In this document: positions 8,240-15,621 of the stretch, one piece after another | How positions within the stretch are numbered: the stretch's first letter is position 1 | Layout: each line of letters starts with the position of its first letter | From: JAPUDQ01 sp049644865 | GTDB lineage: Bacteria; Patescibacteriota; Saccharimonadia; Saccharimonadales; Saccharimonadaceae | Length of the DNA: 33,940 bases | Assembly: GCA_049644865.1 (NCBI GenBank) | Contig: JBARSV010000021.1 | Coordinates: forward strand, 1-33,940 | Reading direction: 5' to 3' | Made by a program: the position numbers and the translations under genes | The notes under the pieces: generated by a model | What the model was told of the DNA's origin: nothing | The model's input: the letters and a program-made list of their open reading frames with translations, nothing else | Databases searched by the model: none

Positions 8240-9027
8240 TCCATCATCATCGTGATGATGGTCTCGTATACGTCAAAGGTTTTCTGATAATATTCCTTCG
8301 ATTGTCGGGCGAAGTGTTCCATTGCAAAGCCCGTGTTGATTTCAAGTACGCGGTCCTCGCCGCTGTTGAGCGTGACAATATCAACCGCGCAGAGGCGAAG
8401 ATTACAGGCTTGTTGGGCACGTTTTGCAAGGTCTAGTAGCTTAGTGATAGGCTCCATGAAGGTTGCAGTAGCGCCGTGACCTAGGTTAAACATTTTTAGG
8501 TTGTCATGGATGGTAGGATTTGATTTTTGGTAACAACACAACAATGTCTGATCGAGTAGAATCACGCGCGTCTCGCAGACAACATCGTAATACGGTGAAA
8601 CTGACCACTCGTCATCAGCCGTATCTAGTAAAAATTTTCGTGCCGCTTCGATAGTCGGTAGCATTGTTACATATCTACCGCCGCCACCGCTCACTGGTTT
8701 GGCGATGACTTGAGAGGTTGAGGGAATTTTGGCGATATTGCTTTCGAGCAAATGAGGTGATGTGCGTGTTATGGCGAGATAATGCTCTACTGCGGGTACG
8801 CTAGCCGCGTAGAGCGCTTCATAGGTCGCTACTTTATCATTGGCGACACCGGCACTGCCTGATGTGTTGATATCAAACGTATAGCCGATGATCCATTTCG
8901 TCACGTCGCCTTTGCGCAGGCGAAGTACCCAGTCGTCAGAAAACGCGCTGAACTCAATACCATGCGCTGTGCAAATCCCGCGCGCTATGCGTGGTAATAG
9001 TCGATCGACGATGTACTCACCGTGCAT
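8236..9027 (-). CDS. ATP-grasp domain protein (RimK-like)
   Basis: 263 residues. The glycine-rich ATP loop VIAKPVSGGGGRYVTM, a ...CETRVILLD... strand and the metal-binding end CAVDIV...RVLEINTGFAMEHF follow the order of ATP-grasp carboxylate-amine ligases. The substrate cannot be read from the sequence; RimK- or peptide-ligase-like chemistry on a small acid is the likeliest. It begins five bases after the stop of the cupin gene, so they form one operon. Confidence 0.85.
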   Translation of the reverse strand: MHGEYIVDRLLPRIARGICTAHGIEFSAFSDDWVLRLRKGDVTKWIIGYTFDINTSGSAGVANDKVATYEALYAASVPAVEHYLAITRTSPHLLESNIAKIPSTSQVIAKPVSGGGGRYVTMLPTIEAARKFLLDTADDEWSVSPYYDVVCETRVILLDQTLLCCYQKSNPTIHDNLKMFNLGHGATATFMEPITKLLDLAKRAQQACNLRLCAVDIVTLNSGEDRVLEINTGFAMEHFARQSKEYYQKTFDVYETIITMMMD

Positions 9028-9032
9028 TACAT

Positions 9033-9467
9033 TTATTGATTATTTGGAGATCCCGATGATGCTTGCTCAGCCTGTTCGCTAAGAGCTTCTTCTTTACTGG
9101 CGTGTATTGTGTCGCGTAAATATTTTACTGGTCCATGCAAGGAGATCATCTTTAAATCGTCTAGCCCGTTGTTAATGATATTGTGACAGGTACCCGCTGG
9201 TATAACAAAGGCATAACCGTCTGCGACGAGCCATTCTTGAAGATTATCAGCGTCCTTGCCCATCACAAGACGAGCCGAACCCGACTCGACTCGAATATAC
9301 TGATCATGTTCTTTCTGTATCGTTAACCCTGTGTCACCTTCCGGCGGCACCGCCATTACGGTCACTTGTAGGTGCGAACCTGTCCATAACGTCGAACAAA
9401 AATATATATTTTGGTTAGCCGCAGCTACAGCATCGATAACATAGGGGTTTGGTCCATGATCTTGCAT
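9033..9467 (-). CDS. cupin-domain protein (mannose-6-phosphate isomerase type II-like fold)
   Basis: 144 residues. TLWTGSHLQVTVMAVPPEGD, QKEHDQYIRVESGSARLVMG and FVIPAGTCHNIINNG are the two cupin motifs, with metal ligands from H, D/E and H. Such small cupins are common and mostly uncharacterised; a sugar isomerase or binding role is possible. The C-terminus (EEALSEQAEQASSGSPNNQ) is disordered. First gene of an operon with the ATP-grasp gene. Confidence 0.88.
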   Translation of the reverse strand: MQDHGPNPYVIDAVAAANQNIYFCSTLWTGSHLQVTVMAVPPEGDTGLTIQKEHDQYIRVESGSARLVMGKDADNLQEWLVADGYAFVIPAGTCHNIINNGLDDLKMISLHGPVKYLRDTIHASKEEALSEQAEQASSGSPNNQ

Positions 9468-9573
9468 AAAATTCTCGTTTTATATCTCTTAGAAAGATTA
9501 TAACACTTCTTAGTTAATAGGTGTAGGGCTACTGAATCTGTTAGAATAGCTTTGTAGCATGTAGTATGGGTAT

Positions 9574-9650
9574 GCCCTGATAGCTCAGACGGATAGAGCA
9601 GAGGACTTCTAAGCCTAAGGTCGTTGGTTCGAATCCAACTCGGGGCACCA
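9574..9650 (+). tRNA. tRNA-Arg(TCT), CCA encoded
   Basis: GCCCTGA pairs with TCGGGGC, the D-arm is GCTC...GAGC, the anticodon loop is CTTCTAA and the T-arm GTTGG-TTCGAAT-CCAAC. The anticodon stem has A31-G39 and G27-A43 mismatches around three good pairs. A protein gene starts nine bases after CCA. Confidence 0.96.
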
Positions 9651-9659
9651 AAGTATAAT

Positions 9660-10268
9660 ATGAGCAAGACAACTGAAGCTGTAGAATGGCTAGAGCAGCC
9701 CCATGAGGGCTATATGCTTAATACGGTGTTTTCTGATGAGAATGCGAGGATTATTACCGACATTACTCATATGCTATCGACAGCGTTGGGTAATGCGTTT
9801 TATGCGACGCCGCATAGCGGACTACATATCACGTTACTAGATTGGATCGCACCGCTCGTTGATTATGATGGTGCCGATAAAGCAGAATTGTTTAAAAGCG
9901 TCTATGAAACATACGATGTGGCGATGCAGGCATCATGTCGCAATATAGGTTCGATACAGGTGCGATTCGATGAAGTGCGCGTCTCACCAACTACGGTGTT
10001 TATAGTTGGCAAAGATAATGGGCAATTTCAGGCGATACGAGATACATTTGTAGCGAGTGTTGATCTCCTACCTGGCACAAAACTGCCGTCAACTATCGTT
10101 CACTGTTCACTGGGGAGGTTTAGGGCGGAGTTACCGATAGAGTTTGTTGAGTCATGCGCTGCGGAGTGCAAGATTGACATCGTGCAGCACGTCAATTGGT
10201 TTAGGCTTATCAATAGTCATCGCGAGCCTATGCTGGATTTTGATGAAATAAAGAGATATTATTTGTAG
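9660..10268 (+). CDS. 2H phosphoesterase (2'-5' RNA ligase/CPDase-like)
   Basis: 202 residues. Two H-x-[ST] motifs, HIT (His56, Thr58) and HCS (His148, Ser150 in STIVHCSLGRF), about 90 residues apart define the 2H superfamily of cyclic phosphodiesterases and RNA 2'-5' ligase-like enzymes. The substrate is unknown; RNA ends are usual in the family. The frame extends back into the tRNA, but ATG 9660 is the first sensible start. There is no Shine-Dalgarno sequence and only nine bases separate it from the tRNA CCA, so it is likely expressed from the tRNA transcript. Confidence 0.85.
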   Translation: MSKTTEAVEWLEQPHEGYMLNTVFSDENARIITDITHMLSTALGNAFYATPHSGLHITLLDWIAPLVDYDGADKAELFKSVYETYDVAMQASCRNIGSIQVRFDEVRVSPTTVFIVGKDNGQFQAIRDTFVASVDLLPGTKLPSTIVHCSLGRFRAELPIEFVESCAAECKIDIVQHVNWFRLINSHREPMLDFDEIKRYYL

Positions 10269-10343
10269 ACTTACGCGTTTTTGCGTTTTTCGGCTTTGAG
10301 TTTTTTCTTGCGGGCAACTTACCTCTTTATTGATAATTTTTGC

Positions 10344-10349
10344 TAAGAT
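10344..10349 (+). promoter_or_regulatory. -10 hexamer of the MBL-fold gene
   Basis: TAAGAT lies six bases before ATG 10356; no ribosome binding site follows. A leaderless transcript is likely. Confidence 0.5.
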
Positions 10350-10355
10350 AACTAC

Positions 10356-11006
10356 ATGAAGATCACAAAACTTGTTCATTCTTGCTTGGTTATCGAGAAG
10401 GATTCCAAAAAGATAGTATCAGACCCAGGATCGTATAGCTGGGGTGATGAAGTGGTGAGAGGCTACGACTTTTCAGGCATAGACGCAGTTGTCATCACGC
10501 ATATTCACCCCGACCATTTCCACGAGGAATTCGCGAATCATATTCAGCAACTGTCGCCACAGGCCGTGTGGTATGGAACACCTGAGGTCGTCGAGGCTTT
10601 AGGCGCAATAGGCATTGAAGCGAAATCATCAAGTAGGGATGAAGATATTGTGTTCGTCCCGTCGGATCATGCAGATTTGTCACCATGGTTTGACGTCCAG
10701 CCACAGCATACAAGCTATGTAGTGTTTGGTGAAATTTTTATAAGTGGAGACTGTCAGACTATCACCGACGCAAAAGGCGCACGTATACTAGCGGGCGCGA
10801 TCAATGGCGGTCCGTGGGGAGCGGTCGTTGGTTTTGCAAAGATGATCGAGAGTATGGAGAACCGTCCCGAAATCGTGATACCAATTCACGACTGGCACTG
10901 GAACGAGCAAGCACGAGATGGCATCTACACTCATCTTCCGGACGTGATGGGTAAATTTGGTGTCAGATTTGAGCCATTGCAAACTGGCGTGACGAAGGAT
11001 ATATGA
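10356..11006 (+). CDS. MBL-fold metal-dependent hydrolase (UlaG-like)
   Basis: 216 residues. THIHPDHFH (His49, His51, Asp53, His54) is the beta-lactamase-fold dinuclear metal motif, SGDCQT gives the bridging Asp, and VIPIHDWHWN the last His. The compact form without extra domains is like UlaG/YcjY-type hydrolases of sugar-phosphate lactones or unknown substrates. The function beyond metal-dependent hydrolysis is not readable. ATG follows a -10 hexamer by six bases. Confidence 0.9.
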   Translation: MKITKLVHSCLVIEKDSKKIVSDPGSYSWGDEVVRGYDFSGIDAVVITHIHPDHFHEEFANHIQQLSPQAVWYGTPEVVEALGAIGIEAKSSSRDEDIVFVPSDHADLSPWFDVQPQHTSYVVFGEIFISGDCQTITDAKGARILAGAINGGPWGAVVGFAKMIESMENRPEIVIPIHDWHWNEQARDGIYTHLPDVMGKFGVRFEPLQTGVTKDI

Positions 11007-11055
11007 TGGTAAAAGATATTGAGAACGATTGGTCGACGGCTTGGCGCCAAATCAT

Positions 11056-11604
11056 CTAGATATTACAACCTAGCGCAATAACAGTTCCGAAAAATACCCC
11101 GAAATATACAGTTTGCTGCACGAGGGCGAAACGATAGCGGTATAGGGCAGCAAATATCCAACTGGAGAACATGATGAGACAGCCCAGCAGCGCAATTTGC
11201 TGGAGGTGACTCGGGAGATTTGGTGCACTCGACAGCGTGAATAGTGCAAATGGCAACAATACTGCGGATAACCCGGATAATATTCGGTGCGCACGCAGTG
11301 AGGCACCAGATGTCTCTGGGAAAAGTGTGCATGATATTTGCAAGAAACTAGCCGCGATGACGAGGAGATTGGTCGTCACCGATACACCGTATTTTGGAGT
11401 CAAATCGTACAAAAACATCAGGCTGATACACGGTAGCGTGAGGGCAAAGAGTACGAAATAATAGACGCTGAGTCCGCGCGACTGCGCCGCGTGCTGGCTA
11501 AACGTACGATGTATGCCAAGCGGCCATTTGACTCCTAACAATGCAAGACCGATCGCCAACACGACGATCGATGCGATGCCGAGTACGTGATAGGTGCCGT
11601 CCAT
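11056..11604 (-). CDS. DUF998-like integral membrane protein
   Basis: 182 residues with six hydrophobic segments. TLFPETSGASLRAHRILSGL, a short acidic/His segment between two helices, resembles DUF998 membrane proteins of unknown function. It starts 12 bases after the stop of the 28-residue basic peptide gene on the same strand. No clear Shine-Dalgarno sequence. Confidence 0.7.
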   Translation of the reverse strand: MDGTYHVLGIASIVVLAIGLALLGVKWPLGIHRTFSQHAAQSRGLSVYYFVLFALTLPCISLMFLYDLTPKYGVSVTTNLLVIAASFLQISCTLFPETSGASLRAHRILSGLSAVLLPFALFTLSSAPNLPSHLQQIALLGCLIMFSSWIFAALYRYRFALVQQTVYFGVFFGTVIALGCNI

Positions 11605-11616
11605 CAGCGCGCCGTC

Positions 11617-11703
11617 CTACGCGCGCTTGATCTTCTCAGCTTTTTCTTTGGCTTTGCGCTTGCGTTTGATATCGGCGCCGTGCCAGCTCTTGTGCTTTGC
11701 CAT
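11617..11703 (-). CDS. 28-residue Lys/Arg-rich peptide
   Basis: ATG at 11703 to TAG at 11617 encodes a peptide with a short head (MAKHKSWHGADI) and a helical basic tail (KRKRKAKEKAEKIKRA): 13 Lys/Arg in 28 residues. AAGGA lies eight to ten bases before the ATG, and the next gene follows in 12 bases. The composition is like tiny ribosome- or nucleic-acid-associated proteins. I know no family. Confidence 0.55.
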   Translation of the reverse strand: MAKHKSWHGADIKRKRKAKEKAEKIKRA

Positions 11704-11766
11704 GGGTAGTTCCTTATAATTTTATGAAATAGTCACCCAATAGAATACCATATCTTTCAGGGGTGG

Positions 11767-11772
11767 TATAAT
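11767..11772 (+). promoter_or_regulatory. -10 hexamer of the 163-residue membrane protein gene
   Basis: TATAAT, followed by a 5' leader containing GGGAGGTG (about 11788-11794) and ATG 11797: an ordinary leader with Shine-Dalgarno sequence. Confidence 0.6.
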
Positions 11773-11796
11773 GCGAGGTGAAATAAGGGAGGTGAT

Positions 11797-12288
11797 ATGC
11801 AAGAAAATTCTGTCATGAGAGTTGTCTATATGTTCTTTCTCGGGTTATTGATCGCAGTATTTGTCGGGGTGGGCATCAATACGTTTTATGAGCAGCCGAC
11901 CGAACCAACGTTTCCGATGTACGCGACCGAGAAAACAAAAACAGAGGCTGAATTACAGAAAGAACAAGCGGACTATGATGCTCGGTCACGTGCCTACTGG
12001 GAACAACAAAAAATCTATAGCCGGAACGTATCGATCATGGTGCTAGTGGCCGCGGTGATTTTGGTTGGCGCCAGCCTCGCGTATGAGCGGCGCTCCTCAG
12101 TCATCGCAAACAGTATGATGCTAGGCGGATTATTTACATTGCTGTATGGCATCGTTCGCAGCTTTATATCAGGCGACAACAAGTATATTTTTGTCGCGGT
12201 CAGCGTTGGGCTCGCCGTGGTGATATATCTAGGGTATAGACGGTTTACGCACGAAGCAACTTCTGAAAAACCCGTCAAGAAAAGATAA
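11797..12288 (+). CDS. membrane protein with four helices, function unknown
   Basis: 163 residues. One helix at the N-terminus (about 8-28) is followed by a charged, Gln/Glu-rich extracytoplasmic segment (about 30-70, TEAELQKEQADYDARSRAYW) and three helices, then a basic tail (EKPVKKR). A strong GGGAGGTG ribosome binding site sets the start. No family recognised. It looks monocistronic; a hairpin at 12378-12406 follows. Confidence 0.75.
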   Translation: MQENSVMRVVYMFFLGLLIAVFVGVGINTFYEQPTEPTFPMYATEKTKTEAELQKEQADYDARSRAYWEQQKIYSRNVSIMVLVAAVILVGASLAYERRSSVIANSMMLGGLFTLLYGIVRSFISGDNKYIFVAVSVGLAVVIYLGYRRFTHEATSEKPVKKR

Positions 12289-12377
12289 TATGCTTGTGCT
12301 TATGACGGACACGGTGTATCGTATAAAGAGACACGCTCGGTGACGAACACCTCGTAGCGAATCTCGCCCATGGGTCT

Positions 12378-12406
12378 CCCCCTGCCGCGTATGAGACGGC
12401 AGGGGG
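12378..12406 (+). terminator. GC-rich hairpin, probable terminator
   Basis: CCCCCTGCCG and CGGCAGGGGG enclose a nine-base loop and are followed by a short CTTTTT run. It lies 90 bases after the membrane protein gene; 12289-12377 holds nothing else I can support. Confidence 0.65.
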
Positions 12407-12475
12407 CAAACTTTTTGTGAATAGTATTGACTGTATGTGTTGGCAGAAACCGCCTTTCATCCTAAACTGAAGTAT

Positions 12476-12961
12476 ATGCCGAATGTACCATGCGTTATTT
12501 GCGGAAAAGAAAGACATGTAAAGCCTAGTCATATCGTAAAATGATGGGGTAAATTTTGTTCTAAAAGATGCCAGTATATATCGCAGAAAACGGGAACCGA
12601 AACAAAATGCGGCGAGTGTGGTACGTCGTTCTATCGCAATCAAACTGCGATGCTAAGGACTAAAAGCGGTAAGCTTTTCTGTTCAAAATCATGCACGATC
12701 TCTTGGCGAAATCGTCAGTATACTCGTGAGAGGCACGCGAATTGGACAACTGGCGAGTCATCGTATCGAGCCATGCTTATACGGGAGGATAGACGGCTGC
12801 AGTGTCAAAAGTGCCTGACGGAGGATCCACGTGTTTTAGCCGTTCATCATCGAGATAAAAACCGTAAGAATAATACATCTGACAACCTCGTGTGGTTGTG
12901 CCATAATTGCCATTATCTCGTACATCATTTCGTAGATGAAGCAGTTGGATATTTGGCTTGA
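12476..12961 (+). pseudogene. HNH endonuclease with zinc-finger repeats, interrupted by in-frame TGA
   Basis: Read through, the frame gives 161 residues: two FCS-type zinc-knuckle repeats (CVIC...FCSKRC; CGEC...FCSKSC) and an HNH nuclease with CQKC, LAVHHRDKN and LWLCHNCHYLVH-type ends (VWLCHNCHYLVH). The only interruption is TGA at 12542-12544 between VK and WGKFC, where family members usually have Gly or Arg. No frame change occurs. Either a single nonsense change killed or shortened it (the HNH part could still be made from ATG 12650), or it came from a lineage that reads UGA as Gly. Its own stop is also TGA, with TAA four codons later. It sits directly before the tRNA-His module. Confidence 0.75.
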
Positions 12962-12993
12962 AAAATTAATTCATAACAGATATACTTGTGTAG

Positions 12994-13076
12994 TTTTATG
13001 GCGGATGTAGCTCAGTTGCTGTCCGAGCCGAATGGCGAGTTATGAAATAACTAGCGCCAGCGCTCTTATCAACTGA
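12994..13076 (+). repeat. 5' tRNA module: tRNA-His 5' end with D-loop insert and antisense D-arm
   Basis: 12994-13018 repeats exactly the promoter-proximal bases and the first 19 bases of tRNA-His (13105-13129). From 13019 the D-loop is replaced by an insert beginning CTGTCCGAG and ending in a hairpin (GGCGAGTTAT/ATAACT..CGCC, 13034-13058). 13057-13076 is the reverse complement, with one mismatch, of tRNA-His 13123-13142 (D-arm into anticodon stem). The intact tRNA follows 34 bases later. The same plan is seen before tRNA-Arg(CCG) and tRNA-Lys. Confidence 0.85.
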
Positions 13077-13110
13077 TATTCGCAGCACATTTGTACTCAT
13101 AATATTTTAT

Positions 13111-13188
13111 GGCGGATGTAGCTCAGTTGATTAGAGCGCTGGTCTGTGGATCCGGAGGTCGTGGGTTTGAGCCCCATCATTCGCCCCA
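13111..13188 (+). tRNA. tRNA-His(GTG), CCA encoded
   Basis: The G at -1 opposite C73, acceptor GCGGATG/CATTCGC, anticodon loop CTGTGGA and T-arm GTGGG-TTTGAGC-CCCAT identify tRNA-His. One T-T mismatch closes the anticodon stem. Confidence 0.96.
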
Positions 13189-13191
13189 TGT

Positions 13192-13223
13192 AAAAATGAT
13201 CATAGAAAGCTATGATTATTTTT
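13192..13223 (+). terminator. tRNA-His terminator
   Basis: AAAAATGATCATAG and CTATGATTATTTTT form a long stem with an AAAG loop ending in a T-tract, four bases after CCA. 13224-13322 is AT-rich and holds only the sortase promoter region. Confidence 0.8.
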
Positions 13224-13322
13224 ATTTTCATTATAGATATCGAAAGATTCTAATGATTAGTATGCTACATTGAAAATATATGATAAAATGGCCAGAGTAT
13301 GAGCGGTGAGTAAATAAAAACC

Positions 13323-13970
13323 ATGAGATATAATTATAAAACTGGTGTAAGTAATACAAAAAAGAAACGACCATTTCTTGTTATTATGCCCGGATTATTG
13401 TTTATCGGCGGGTCGTATTTGCTATTTAACTCGTTATCACCAGCTCTACCGACCACACTTGATTCTGAAGTCGCTGCGGTGACGAAAACGTTGGTTCAGC
13501 GCCAGCCATCGCTCGATAGCAACCGACTGTATGTACCAAAGATAGGCGTCGACGTTGCAATTGTTGTAGGGGCGACAGATAAGACATTGGAGGGCGGTGC
13601 ATGGCATCGCGTGCCACAAAATGGTGATCCAGTAAAAGGGGGCAATTTCGTACTGGCTGCTCATCGGTTTAATCTGGGGCTAACCCCTGATCAAACGCGA
13701 GCAAAATCACCGTTTTATCACATCGATAAATTACAAAATGGCGATGAAATATATGTTGACTATGGCGGTGTACGATACGCCTATACAGTGTCAAAGAAGT
13801 ATAAAGTAGGCGAGAACGAAGTATCTATCGAAGAGGCGTCGCTTGACGCAAAGCTAACCATGTATTCGTGTGATTTACGTGGCCCAGAGGCGGGGCGTGA
13901 AGTCGTAGAAGCGTTGCCAGTAGGTACGGTAGCCTGGACAGAGTCCGGCCCGAAACTAAAGACTAATTAA
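13323..13970 (+). CDS. sortase (class D/E-like transpeptidase)
   Basis: 215 residues: N-terminal anchor helix (about 18-38), then a sortase barrel with His114 (LAAHRFN), Cys183 (TMYSCDLRG) and Arg192. The cysteine motif is TMYSC rather than TLxTC. Sortases cleave LPXTG-like signals and join surface proteins to the wall or to each other; the LPSTG protein at 29581-32028 is a plausible substrate. No clear Shine-Dalgarno sequence; the ATG is preceded by an A-rich stretch. The 3' end overlaps the murA 3' end by 15 bases, convergently. Confidence 0.9.
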   Translation: MRYNYKTGVSNTKKKRPFLVIMPGLLFIGGSYLLFNSLSPALPTTLDSEVAAVTKTLVQRQPSLDSNRLYVPKIGVDVAIVVGATDKTLEGGAWHRVPQNGDPVKGGNFVLAAHRFNLGLTPDQTRAKSPFYHIDKLQNGDEIYVDYGGVRYAYTVSKKYKVGENEVSIEEASLDAKLTMYSCDLRGPEAGREVVEALPVGTVAWTESGPKLKTN

Positions 13971-15476
13971 TGGCTGTATATCGGCGCCTACCGTATTGAG
14001 TCGGGCTGCCAGCTGTTCATAGCCACGGTCCATCTGGTAGACATTACGCAGGATTGACGTGCCAGGCGTAGCAAGCATAGCGAGCAGCACAACCACAGTC
14101 GGTCTGAGCGCGGGGGGTGCTACCATCTCGGCCGGCTTCCACTTTGTTGGCCCCGTGATATATACGCGATGTGGATCAAGCAGCTCTACCTGGGCATTGA
14201 GTGCATTGAGATCCATGAAGTAAATAGCACGGTTTTCGTAACTCCAATCATGCACCAGTGTGCGACCTTCTGCCATCGTGGCTATGAGGCCGAGAAATGG
14301 TAAATTGTCCATATTGATGCCAGGAAACGGCAGGGCATGGATCTTATCCTTGGGCGCGACCAATGTCGATGGCTTAATGGTGATATCGACGAGTCGGGTC
14401 TTGCCGTTGCGCGCTGGGTATTCGTCGCCAACGCTATAATTGAGATGCATGCCTTCGAGCGTGGCTAGTTCTAGCTCGAGAAATTCTATAGGTGCGCGCT
14501 TGATGGTCAGTTTTGAACATGTCACGATGGCGGCAGCAATAAAGCTCATCGCCTCAATCGGGTCTTCGCTAGGGTAATACTCGATATTTTTCTTGATGGT
14601 CTTCAGCCCATGGACTTTTAATATGGTCGTGCCGATACCATGTATTGTGACGCCGAGTTTTTGGAGGTAAAAACATAGGTCTTGCACCATGTAGTTTGGA
14701 CTGGCATTTCGTATAGTGATCTCACCATCATACAGGGCCGCTGCCATGAGGACGTTTTCGGTGACGGTGTCGCCCCGCTCGGTCAAGATAATTGTTTTTC
14801 TCGGTACGACTTTTTTTACCGTTGCTTGATAGTACTCTGATTCTGCCTCGACATGTAATCCAAAATGTTTGAGGCCATCCATATGTGGCTCGACAGTTCG
14901 TGTGCCGAGGCTACAACCGCCCGCATAGGGTAAACGGAAACTACGATACTGGTGGAGGAGTGGTCCGAGAAACATGATGACAGTGCGGGTTTTTTTGGCG
15001 GCTTCGATGTCCATATTTTCGAGACGAAGACGAGTTGGGGGGGTGATGACGAGGTCATTGGTCGTCTCGATCCATTTAGTTTTGACACCGATACTGTTGA
15101 GGACTTCGATAATGCGATTGACCTCTTCGATGCGTGCTACCCGACGAAGCGTCGTCGTACCTTTGTTGAGGAGGGCGGCACACAGCAGGGCTACTGCGGC
15201 ATTTTTACTGGTTTTGACTTCTATCTCACCGTGAAGTTTGCGGCCGCCATGGATCTCGAGATTGTTCCCGGTCGTGTTGAGCGACACAATGTCGCTACTC
15301 AGTACTTCACCGATGCGTGCCAGCATCTCGAGGGAGACGTTTTGCCCGCCATTTTCCATACGGTTGACAGCACTTTGACTCGTGTTGAGGGCGATAGCGA
15401 ATTCACTTTGAGTGAGGCCGCGTTCGATACGGGTTTGACGAATAAGTGTGCCAATTCGTTTCTTATAATCACTCAT
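13956..15476 (-). CDS. murA: UDP-GlcNAc 1-carboxyvinyltransferase with N-terminal XRE-type HTH domain
   Basis: 506 residues. Residues 6-66 are a Cro/C1-type helix-turn-helix (RGLTQSEFAIALNTSQSAVN), and from about 72 a complete MurA follows: KTSKNAAVALLCAALL, catalytic loop PYAGGCSLGTRTVEPH with Cys188, MAAALYDGEI and ATPGTSILRNVYQMDRGYE. MurA transfers enolpyruvate to UDP-GlcNAc, the first committed step of peptidoglycan synthesis; a Cys at this position implies fosfomycin sensitivity. The usual family length is about 420, so the HTH is an added domain. A 28-bp palindrome covering the promoter suggests autoregulation. Leaderless start, six bases after the -10. Confidence 0.95.
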   Translation of the reverse strand: MSDYKKRIGTLIRQTRIERGLTQSEFAIALNTSQSAVNRMENGGQNVSLEMLARIGEVLSSDIVSLNTTGNNLEIHGGRKLHGEIEVKTSKNAAVALLCAALLNKGTTTLRRVARIEEVNRIIEVLNSIGVKTKWIETTNDLVITPPTRLRLENMDIEAAKKTRTVIMFLGPLLHQYRSFRLPYAGGCSLGTRTVEPHMDGLKHFGLHVEAESEYYQATVKKVVPRKTIILTERGDTVTENVLMAAALYDGEITIRNASPNYMVQDLCFYLQKLGVTIHGIGTTILKVHGLKTIKKNIEYYPSEDPIEAMSFIAAAIVTCSKLTIKRAPIEFLELELATLEGMHLNYSVGDEYPARNGKTRLVDITIKPSTLVAPKDKIHALPFPGINMDNLPFLGLIATMAEGRTLVHDWSYENRAIYFMDLNALNAQVELLDPHRVYITGPTKWKPAEMVAPPALRPTVVVLLAMLATPGTSILRNVYQMDRGYEQLAARLNTVGADIQPLISL

Positions 15477-15481
15477 ACAGT

Positions 15482-15511
15482 GACTTTATATCACTTATGA
15501 TATAAAGTCAA
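15482..15511 (-). promoter_or_regulatory. murA promoter overlapped by a 12+12 bp palindromic operator
   Basis: GACTTTATATCA (15482-15493) and its exact complement (15498-15509) flank CTTA. On the minus strand the same bases contain -35 TTGACT (15506-15511), 17 bases, then -10 TAAAGT (15483-15488), six bases and ATG 15476. Anything bound to the palindrome would block RNA polymerase; the HTH domain of this MurA is the obvious candidate. Confidence 0.8.
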
Positions 15512-15621
15512 GATGAGCTGTCGTATATGTGGTCAGCAAACTTCGCGAGTGATATACTTAGCCTATGATCTAATTGACGTAACAACTTGAGTGGGACAAC
15601 GTATATATAAGGAGGGTATCC

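Noticed and set aside
10268..10355. Possible short basic peptide on the minus strand
   Set aside because: A TTG-start reading seemed to give a Lys-rich peptide, but the frame has no nearby stop and runs into the 2H phosphoesterase antisense.
11003..11059. 18-codon frame overlapping the MBL gene stop (ATGA)
   Set aside because: Too short and without conserved features; it may be the remnant of a gene end.
12476..12961. Genome-wide UGA recoding
   Set aside because: Many intact genes here end in TGA at natural lengths (for example 5217, 11006) and long frames contain no in-frame TGA, so the organism uses UGA as a stop.
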